A stretch of DNA of 5,326 bases from a bacterium. Lineage in GTDB: Bacteria > Zixibacteria > MSB-5A5 > GN15 > FEB-12. Below, piece after piece: positions 1 to 5,326 of the stretch. Where the stretch lies: contig DAOUUR010000211.1 of NCBI GenBank assembly GCA_030668045.1, positions 1 through 5,326 of the forward strand, read 5' to 3'. Both the position numbers and the translations under genes were made by a program. Every line of letters begins with the position of its first letter. Position 1 is the first letter of the stretch. The notes under the pieces were generated by a model. It made no database searches, was not told the DNA's origin, and saw nothing but the letters and a program-made list of their open reading frames with translations.

Positions 1-29
1 AAGTCAGAATAACCGGGAGTATCAATATT

Positions 30-3000
30 TTAAGCATGGCCAACATCCTCTATTTTAGCAAAACCGTCAATTGTTACTGTTAGCTCCTTTACTGCCGGTT
101 CAACCGATTCTGCCGTCACCGGTCCATCCGAGAATATACCGGCAAACCTCACCCTGACGCTGTTGAAAGCCAAAAACGCCGACGGCAGAATGATCAACAA
201 AATCAGGGTACCAAACACTAACCCGTAGGCGACTGCCGCCGCCATCGGTATCAGGAATTGTGCCTGTTTACTTGTCTCCATAATAAGTGGCGCCATCCCC
301 AGAGAAGTCGTAAGAGTAGTCAGCAGGATTGGTCTCAGGCGGGCGATTCCCGAGTTGAACGTTGCCTCCTCGACTTTTTGACCTTCACGAAGAAAGCGGT
401 TGATCTGGTCAACAAACACAATGCTGTCGTTGATAATGATCCCGGCTAAAGCCATCATTCCGGTCACCGACAGCATGCTTATTTGCAATCCCTGGATTCC
501 ATGCCCCCAGATTGCACCCAGAACGCCAATAGGAATTAGCGAGAAAATGATGCCAGCCTGAGCATATGAGCGGAACACCAGGACTATCAGGATGAACATA
601 CTGAGGAAGGCCACAGAGAATGAGTTCCGCATTGAATTCATCATCTTCTTTTGTTCCCGTGACTGTCCCTCAAACAGGGCGGTTACACCCTGTACCTGGT
701 TTAGCACACGAGGCAGCACATTCTCTTCAATCTCAGCTAAAATTGGTGGAAGGTCTTCTTTAATGTTCGCCTGGTTGGCCTCGACTTTTATTTCGCGCTT
801 GCGGTTCAGGTGGTTGACTTGGGTGAGGCCGCGTTCGATAGTGTATTCGGCCAATTCAGAGAAGGGGTACTCAGCGCCGCCTAGTGTACGGATACGCATC
901 TGATCCAGAATTCCAAGGGCTGCCCGGTCCTCAAGACGGTAACGCACCCATACCTTGATCTCATCCCGACCACGTTGAATTCGCTGAATTTCCTGCCCGA
1001 AGAATCCCTGACGTACCTGCCCGACGACTTCCTGCAACGTCAGCCCCAAGGCATGAGCGCGGGGTTTCAAAGTAATGTCGATTTCCCGACGACCCCTCTG
1101 ATCACTGTCGGTGACATCCTTTAGCGACGCGAAATCCCCCAGTTCAGCCTTAAGCAACGATGCGGCCTTGGATAGTTGTTCGACATCATTTCCCAGAAGA
1201 CTAATAGAAACGGCCTTACCGAAAAACCCGCCCTTCCCAAAAGTGATATTCTGCGCCTCAGGCACCGGCCCCACGGCATTCTGGATGCGATTCGCGACCT
1301 CAAAGCTCTCCATTCCTCTCTGCTCGCCATCAAGAAGGCGAAGAAACAATCGGCCAGCGTGACTACCGGTTTCACCGAAATCATTACTGCCAATATCTCG
1401 CTTGATAGAAAGGATGACATCAAGCCCATCGTCTCGCTCGTTCTTCAGTTCTTCATTAACCTCCCAACAGATATCTTCGATATTCGCCAGAAGAGCATCA
1501 GTATCTGCCTCTTGTCGTCCGGCCACAAGAGAGATATTTATCGGGAATTCATCACCATCAACATTCGGGAAGAAAGTAACCCCGATCAGACCGCCACCCA
1601 GCAGACCAACGGTAATCATAACAAAAGCCAGTGGTATTATTATTACTATCCACTTTCGCCGTAACGCAGCCCTCAAAACAGGAGCATATATCTGGTGAGT
1701 GAAATACTTGATGACCTCTTCTATTTTTTTACGTATTGCCGGAGTTTTCGTCTGGGGTTTCAGTCCCTTGGAGTGAGCCAGATGCGACGGAAGGATAAAG
1801 AATGCTTCAATCAACGAAAACAGAAGCGAGGCGATGACTACCAGGGCAATCTGCCAGATCATCTCACCCATGTTACCTTCAAGGTAGAACATCCCCATAA
1901 AAACAATAACTGTAGTCATGACAGCTGTAAAAACCGGCGCAATCACCTCCATCGTGCCATCGATTGCCGCCTTCAGCGCTGGTTTACCACGTTCATAGTG
2001 AGCAAAGATATTCTCCCCAACAACGATAGCATCATCAACCAGAATACCGACCACAATTATCATACCCATCAGGCTCATGATGTTGATCGTGATCCCAGCG
2101 ATATTGGCAATAATAAACATCCCGGCGAATGAAAAGGGGATACTCACTGCTACCCAAAACGAGAGTCGCAAATTAAGAAAGAAACTAAGGCAGATCATAA
2201 TCAGGACCAGCCCAATCAATCCATTCTTGACCAGCAACGTGATACGCTGGTTGAGTGGGATGGTCATGTCCCGGAGAACCGCGACCTTTACAGTCTCGTG
2301 AGTTTCGTTGAACCGATCTACAATTTCATTGGCCCGTTCAGCGATCGCCAGAATATCTTCATCTTCGGTTTGGTTGATATCGAGTACAGCCGCGTATTTG
2401 CCGTTGTAATACGTTTTATTTGGAATATCCGCCCATTGCTCCTTGACAGTAGCAATGTCCCTTAAGTGGATAACAGTGCCGTCGGGATTGCCGCGAACCG
2501 GAATGTCCAGCAGATCATCGGCATAGTAATTTCTCCCCCAGGCACGAATGAGTATCTCTTCATCGTCATTGTCAATCTTGCCACTGGAGATATTAACATT
2601 GGCCTGACCGACAGCCTGACGGATTTCATCAAACGTCAATTGATAACGACGCATGTCCACTTCGGAAACTTCTATCGAAAACTCCAGAGAGGGAAGGCCC
2701 GATAAAATGACTTGAGAAATCTCATCGGTAGCCAGCAGTTCGTCACGCAATTCCTCAGCCATGTACTTCAGGTTGTGCCGGTTCGTTTCACCATAGAGTC
2801 CAAGCGACTGCGACCGGGAACGAAATTTCTGTTCGTAGATAACCGGTTTCTCGGCATCAGCGGGGAAAGAGTTGATCCGATCAACCGCGTTCTTGATATC
2901 GGCCAGGATTTTATCGATATCCGACCCCAGAACTAATTCCACAGTAACGACACCTGAGTTTTCCCGTGAAACGGATGTAACCCGCTCCACCCCCTGCAGA

Positions 3001-3221
3001 CCGTCGAGATTCTCTTCTATCTTAAGAACAACACCTTCTTCAACTTCTTCCGGGGCAGCGCCTGGATAGACAACCTCGACAATGATGACTTTGGGTTGAC
3101 TCTCCGGAAAGAAGGAAAAGCGCATCTGCGAAAACGCCAACAACCCAAACAACAGGACGCCAGACATAAGAACGGTCACCCAGATGGGATACCGTATAAA
3201 GTAAGCAAGAACTCTCCGCAT
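30..3221 (-). CDS. RND-family efflux permease (HAE1/AcrB-like), intact
   Basis: Inner-membrane proton-driven pump subunit of a tripartite efflux system, exporting hydrophobic or amphiphilic compounds; the substrate cannot be read from the sequence. At 1063 aa it is close to AcrB (1049 aa). The fold is the usual duplicated one: TM1 at about 12-31, a periplasmic porter half, a TM2-TM6 cluster at about 334-477, TM7 at about 524-545 followed by the FPNVDGDEF motif (551-559), a second porter half, and TM8-TM12 at about 868-1015. TM4 carries VGILVDDAIVVGEN with the paired aspartates D396/D397 of the proton relay, and TM10 carries the partner GIIINDSIVF (N931, D932). This pattern fits HAE1 drug pumps better than metal (HME) pumps. 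A hydrophilic tail of about 45 residues follows TM12. ATG at 3221 shares its A with the adaptor stop (TAATG) and has GGGGA five bases upstream, so translation is coupled. No frame damage is seen. Confidence 0.96.
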   Translation of the reverse strand: MRRVLAYFIRYPIWVTVLMSGVLLFGLLAFSQMRFSFFPESQPKVIIVEVVYPGAAPEEVEEGVVLKIEENLDGLQGVERVTSVSRENSGVVTVELVLGSDIDKILADIKNAVDRINSFPADAEKPVIYEQKFRSRSQSLGLYGETNRHNLKYMAEELRDELLATDEISQVILSGLPSLEFSIEVSEVDMRRYQLTFDEIRQAVGQANVNISSGKIDNDDEEILIRAWGRNYYADDLLDIPVRGNPDGTVIHLRDIATVKEQWADIPNKTYYNGKYAAVLDINQTEDEDILAIAERANEIVDRFNETHETVKVAVLRDMTIPLNQRITLLVKNGLIGLVLIMICLSFFLNLRLSFWVAVSIPFSFAGMFIIANIAGITINIMSLMGMIIVVGILVDDAIVVGENIFAHYERGKPALKAAIDGTMEVIAPVFTAVMTTVIVFMGMFYLEGNMGEMIWQIALVVIASLLFSLIEAFFILPSHLAHSKGLKPQTKTPAIRKKIEEVIKYFTHQIYAPVLRAALRRKWIVIIIPLAFVMITVGLLGGGLIGVTFFPNVDGDEFPINISLVAGRQEADTDALLANIEDICWEVNEELKNERDDGLDVILSIKRDIGSNDFGETGSHAGRLFLRLLDGEQRGMESFEVANRIQNAVGPVPEAQNITFGKGGFFGKAVSISLLGNDVEQLSKAASLLKAELGDFASLKDVTDSDQRGRREIDITLKPRAHALGLTLQEVVGQVRQGFFGQEIQRIQRGRDEIKVWVRYRLEDRAALGILDQMRIRTLGGAEYPFSELAEYTIERGLTQVNHLNRKREIKVEANQANIKEDLPPILAEIEENVLPRVLNQVQGVTALFEGQSREQKKMMNSMRNSFSVAFLSMFILIVLVFRSYAQAGIIFSLIPIGVLGAIWGHGIQGLQISMLSVTGMMALAGIIINDSIVFVDQINRFLREGQKVEEATFNSGIARLRPILLTTLTTSLGMAPLIMETSKQAQFLIPMAAAVAYGLVFGTLILLIILPSAFLAFNSVRVRFAGIFSDGPVTAESVEPAVKELTVTIDGFAKIEDVGHA

Positions 3222-4366
3222 TAGTATCCCCGATTCTCAGTTGGCATTGTTCGCGGACTGGCAGGCATTCCCGGAGCTACTCCCTGCATGATTTCCACTA
3301 CCAGCGTGTCACCATTTTTGATGCCATCATCAACGATGACCTGATCTGGCTCCCGACGGGCAATCGTAACAGGTTTGCGTTCCAACTTGCCATCGGTAAT
3401 CAGATAAACGTACTTATCCTCATATATTGCCCTGGGTGGAACAGCATAGGCATTGTCGATACGGTGGCCAGGGATACGCGCCTCAAGGAAAGTCCCGCTA
3501 AAAAGCTCGGCTCCCGGTCCATTGTCCATCGAAACATAAATCTGTACCGTCTGTGTACGCGTATCAATGTTGCTTCCTATCCGCGTAATGCTACCGGCCC
3601 ACTGGCCGGGGATCTCCGATGAAGAGAACGTAATCAACTGCTGTCGATCAATCCATCGAATGTCGTTCGCTTCCACCGGCATCGCTACTTCCATCTGCTC
3701 AAGATTAATGATTTCCCCCAGCAGGGTACCGACTCGAACTGAGGAGCCAACTCGCAAGTTGGCCGATACGATTGAACCGTCAAAAGGGGCATAGAAATTA
3801 TGCTTGTCGAGTAGAATCTCCAGATTGCGAACAGAGAAGTACAACTTGTAGACATTGAACCTGGACAGAAACAGTTTGATCTTCGGATTACTTGTCTCTG
3901 GAAGAGGGGCAATCTTCATGTTGAACTGACAGGAATTGAAGTAATCCTGCCATTCTTGATATTCATCTGGAAAATCGACTTTGATTTCGGGAAGAACCGT
4001 AGCAAGAGCTGTCAATAGATCGCTAAACATACTATTGAGATTAAGACGAGTCTGGCGATCGTCGATTTTTACCAATAGATCACCCCTCGCAAAGGTCTGG
4101 GCTGGCTTGAAAGGAACTGCGCCTGGCTGTAGGGTGCCAGCGACCTCAGCGTTAAGCAACACCGGTTGAGAACTGGTAACCCGTCAGAAGGCCGTGATAT
4201 TAGTCTGGACCGGCTGCAGCTGGACAACTGCGATCTCGACGGTTTTAACCTGAGACTCCGGAGGCCGCTTGGACGTTTTTGTTCTCAGGCTCAGCAATCC
4301 CCACATACTTAAAAAACCAATTACGAGAATAAGAATCGGCAACGTTATTTTGGTCGATTTTTTCAT
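3221..4366 (-). pseudogene. RND efflux periplasmic adaptor (membrane fusion protein, HlyD/AcrA family), interrupted by in-frame TGA
   Basis: Adaptor that links the RND permease to an outer-membrane channel. Read through the stop it is 381 codons, normal for the family. An N-terminal anchor lies at about 8-26 (LPILILVIGFLSMWGLLSL) with KK before it, then a linker. The first half-lipoyl domain is about 73-102 (ends DLLVKID), the helical hairpin about 103-189, and the second half-lipoyl about 191-221 (FYAPFDGSIVSANLRVG). A beta-barrel follows, then a membrane-proximal domain to the C-terminus. Codon 61 is TGA; both sides are in the same frame and both are needed for one adaptor. ATG at 4366 is preceded by AAGGAAG with good spacing. 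The 3' part could only begin at weak codons such as GTG 4162, which has no Shine-Dalgarno and would lack the anchor. Domain assignment is firm. Calling it a pseudogene is inference: sequencing error or recoding would restore it. Confidence 0.8.
4184..4186 (-). other. In-frame TGA at codon 61 of the adaptor gene
   Basis: The codons around it read ACG GCC TTC TGA CGG GTT ACC (T A F stop R V T). In AcrA the equivalent stretch reads LPGRTSAYR, so the stop stands at the conserved Gly and one base change from GGA accounts for it. The frame is unchanged downstream. I see no strong stem-loop directly after it of the kind that directs selenocysteine insertion; the best is a 4-bp GGTT/AACC stem. Confidence 0.9.
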
Positions 4367-4482
4367 GAGCTTCCTTTCAGTAACCGTAAACGCGCAACAA
4401 CCCCGTCAGTACCACTGACTGCTGTTAACTGCTGTCGATCTATGGGCCACAAAACGTTCATTTTTTTCGTTTCAAACTCCAT
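4363..4482 (-). CDS. Possible 39-aa leader reading frame upstream of the adaptor gene
   Basis: An open frame starts at ATG 4482 (MEFETKKMNVLWPIDRQQ...) and ends at a TGA that overlaps the adaptor ATG by two bases (ATGA), the arrangement used for translational coupling. A second in-frame ATG is at codon 8. Neither start has a convincing Shine-Dalgarno: the bases before the first are AATACTTAATT. The peptide is not recognised and shows no signal or membrane segment. It spans most of the regulatory gap, including the inverted repeat and direct repeats, so its openness may be chance. Reported as a weak candidate only. Confidence 0.18.
   Translation of the reverse strand: MEFETKKMNVLWPIDRQQLTAVSGTDGVVARLRLLKGSS
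4405..4435. promoter_or_regulatory. Inverted repeat plus tandem direct repeat upstream of the adaptor gene (candidate operator or leader hairpin)
   Basis: On the plus strand, GTCAGT-ACC-ACTGAC (4405-4419) is a perfect 6-bp inverted repeat with a 3-base centre. Directly beside it, overlapping by two bases, ACTGCTGT occurs twice (4418-4425 and 4428-4435) separated by TA, a 10-bp period or about one helical turn. The element ends 38 bp before the adaptor start codon. The position suits an operator for the neighbouring MarR-type repressor or a hairpin in the 5' leader. Binding is inferred, not seen, and I find no copy of this motif upstream of marR. Confidence 0.4.
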
Positions 4483-4528
4483 AATTAAGTATTGGAGGTA
4501 GCTTTATTCACTACGGTATCAGATGCAA

Positions 4529-4978
4529 CTATTTAAGAGAAAAAAGGTTCCCGCGAACCTGCTTCAGCACCTCTTTGCAAGTAGCAACCTTTTGCGGTTC
4601 TATCCCTTGCAGCGCATCGTTTTCTGTTTTTCGGACAATCTGTATCAATTCTCCGACCATCCCCCTTCCCTTTTTCGTCAGGTAGATCATTTTCTGTCGC
4701 CGGTCGGTTTTGTCCGGTACCCTGACTACCAGGTCTTTTGTCTCAAGAAAATCAATCCATCGCGTTGTTGCCGTTTTATCACGAAACATATACTCCGTAA
4801 GTGTCTGCTGATTAACACCCTCATTCTCACAGAGATAGCCCAGCAGAAGCATATGCACTGCTGAAATGTCGTGCCCGGCCTTGGTGAGGTTTTGGTCCAG
4901 ACTACTCCTTACAGATCGACCGGCCATACCAATTAGTCGCCCAAAACCTTCCTCAAGCTTACAACTAGTATCTGCCAT
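4529..4978 (-). CDS. MarR-family transcriptional regulator
   Basis: Winged helix-turn-helix DNA-binding protein, 149 aa, the family's usual size, acting as a dimer in the cytoplasm and usually as a ligand-relieved repressor. The N-terminal helix (about 8-30) and C-terminal helices (about 105-145) would form the dimer interface. The recognition helix is about 66-81 (RDKTATTRWIDFLETK). The wing at about 84-99 carries the signature DRR (92-94), followed by LTKKG (100-104). Cysteines are at 6, 50 and 134; whether any senses oxidants is unknown. ATG 4978 is chosen because AAGGA lies seven bases upstream and the helical core begins right after. It sits 162 bp upstream of the adaptor gene in the same direction, so control of the pump operon is the natural inference. 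The effector and target site are not identifiable from sequence. Confidence 0.94.
   Translation of the reverse strand: MADTSCKLEEGFGRLIGMAGRSVRSSLDQNLTKAGHDISAVHMLLLGYLCENEGVNQQTLTEYMFRDKTATTRWIDFLETKDLVVRVPDKTDRRQKMIYLTKKGRGMVGELIQIVRKTENDALQGIEPQKVATCKEVLKQVRGNLFSLK
4540..4560 (-). terminator. Terminator-like hairpin with U-tract inside the 3' end of marR
   Basis: Reading the minus strand, AGGTTC-GCGG-GAACCT (4560-4545) forms a perfect 6-bp stem with a four-base loop, followed at once by a run of T (six including the last stem base, then CTCTT). It looks like a short intrinsic terminator, but the stem is only half G/C. It lies in the last codons of marR, before the TAG at 4531-4529. It would separate marR transcription from the pump genes, or act as an attenuator. 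Chance within coding sequence is possible. Confidence 0.4.
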
Positions 4979-5029
4979 TATCTAATCCTTGTTGCATACA
5001 TTACCGTCACACTTACAACTATTACGATT

Positions 5030-5058
5030 TAATTAGAGAAATGTTCCAGGAATGTCAA
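5030..5058 (-). promoter_or_regulatory. Candidate sigma-70-type promoter for marR
   Basis: On the minus strand a perfect TTGACA (5058-5053) is followed after 17 bases by TAATTA (5035-5030), a poor -10 match. The -10 is about 50 bases before the marR ATG. The spacer holds the short palindrome TTCC-T-GGAA (5052-5044), a possible repressor site. The -35 and spacing are good and the -10 is the weak point. Confidence 0.4.
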
Positions 5059-5302
5059 GTATAACTTCTCGTTTCGAGCAATAGTTAACTTTGTGCGTAT
5101 CTTCATTTATTTTGCCTTCTATTTCCTTGCAGCACGACTAATCGGCCACTCAGTCTTGCAGATATGGCCCGCTTTTCATTAACTCAGAGGTCATCTATAA
5201 CTCCCGCCTTTGTCGGCTGATTGTTCAAACATATTACTGCCGCGCCTACCCCAATCTCAACACAGACGGCTTCAAGCTATTGAACAACAATATAGTTAGA
5301 CC
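5059..5302. other. Intergenic stretch with no recognisable gene
   Basis: Neither strand holds a reading frame with credible length and start signals. Visible items are the 8-bp palindrome AGTTAACT (5083-5090) and a 14-codon minus-strand frame at 5194-5150 with GGGAG upstream, which is too short to call. I see no RNA gene or terminator. It could be non-coding remnant sequence between the marR promoter and the tRNA fragment. Confidence 0.5.
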
Positions 5303-5324
5303 GGTTCAAATCCTCTCACCCCGA
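5303..5324 (+). other. 3' tRNA fragment (tRNA-Pro-like), candidate attachment-site duplicate
   Basis: GGTTCAAATCC is a canonical tRNA T-loop with its inner stem bases (G53, TTC, A58, C61). It is followed by TCT and then CACCCCG-A, which has the spacing of the rest of the T-stem, the 7-base 3' acceptor strand and discriminator A73. The final G72 implies C1, and C1-G72 with A73 is characteristic of bacterial tRNA-Pro. The upstream bases do not give the matching T-stem (AGA is displaced by an extra CC) nor an anticodon arm, D-arm or 5' acceptor, so this is only the last 22 bases of a tRNA. Such fragments mark the far end of elements integrated by tyrosine recombinases into tRNA genes. No CCA follows (TT at the window edge). 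Confidence 0.5.
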
Positions 5325-5326
5325 TT

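Noticed and set aside
1..29. Terminator or start of a TolC-type gene after the permease
   Set aside because: The 29 bases after the permease stop show neither a hairpin with a U-tract nor a start codon with a ribosome site.
1176..1664. Plus-strand open frame of 162 codons, with several other plus-strand frames across 258-3069
   Set aside because: All lie opposite the intact RND permease, whose domains and motifs are unmistakable; they show no protein-like features.
3221..4162. Treating the 3' part of the adaptor as a separate 313-codon gene starting at GTG 4162
   Set aside because: It would begin inside the first half-lipoyl region, has no ribosome site, and lacks the anchor encoded in the same frame just upstream. 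It is the rest of one broken gene.
4150..4186. Selenocysteine insertion at the adaptor TGA
   Set aside because: No convincing stem-loop follows the TGA (only a 4-bp GGTT/AACC stem), and the family has Gly, not Cys, at this position.
4523..4864. Plus-strand open frame of 113 codons opposite marR
   Set aside because: It is antisense to a clear MarR gene with the DRR wing motif; its composition looks like a shadow frame.
5150..5236. Two tiny minus-strand frames (13 and 14 codons) overlapping by ATGA, the second with GGGAG upstream
   Set aside because: They are too short and unsupported; such pairs arise by chance in a non-coding stretch.
5279..5291. ATTG-AACAA-CAAT inverted repeat near the tRNA fragment, considered as an integrase arm or core site
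   Set aside because: Only a 4-bp stem in AT-rich sequence; not distinguishable from chance.

Overview
The window carries one minus-strand cluster for a Gram-negative tripartite efflux pump. Reading along the minus strand, it holds a MarR-family regulator (4978-4529), an inner-membrane-anchored periplasmic adaptor of the membrane fusion protein (MFP) type (4366-3221) and an HAE1-type RND permease (3221-30). No outer-membrane channel (TolC type) gene lies in the window. One could follow the permease beyond position 1, where no terminator is visible. An RND pump with an MFP implies a two-membrane cell envelope; base composition is mid-range and I cannot name a phylum. All genes read under the standard code, with stops TAG, TAA and TAA.

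The adaptor reading frame is broken by one in-frame TGA at codon 61 (4186-4184). The frame is the same on both sides, so this is a nonsense change and not a frameshift. The TGA sits where AcrA-like adaptors have a conserved glycine, so a single GGA to TGA change explains it. As sequenced, the anchor peptide and the body of the adaptor are separated and the pump is probably disabled. Sequencing error, readthrough or recoding remain alternatives. The adaptor stop and the permease start share one base (TAATG), so the two are translationally coupled.

Between marR and the adaptor gene (4367-4528) lie a perfect 6-bp inverted repeat and an adjacent 10-bp-period direct repeat, which are good operator or leader candidates, and a 39-codon unrecognised reading frame whose stop overlaps the adaptor start. 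A terminator-like hairpin with a U-tract lies inside the last codons of marR. The likely logic is the usual one: a MarR repressor controls itself and the adjacent pump, with relief by an unknown ligand.

The right end (4979-5326) has no convincing gene. It holds the marR ribosome binding site and a TTGACA-based promoter candidate. At the very edge (5303-5324, plus strand) is a sequence matching the 3' end of a tRNA, most like tRNA-Pro, without the rest of the tRNA. This is what an attachment-site duplicate left by an integrated element looks like, so the efflux cluster may lie inside a genomic island.
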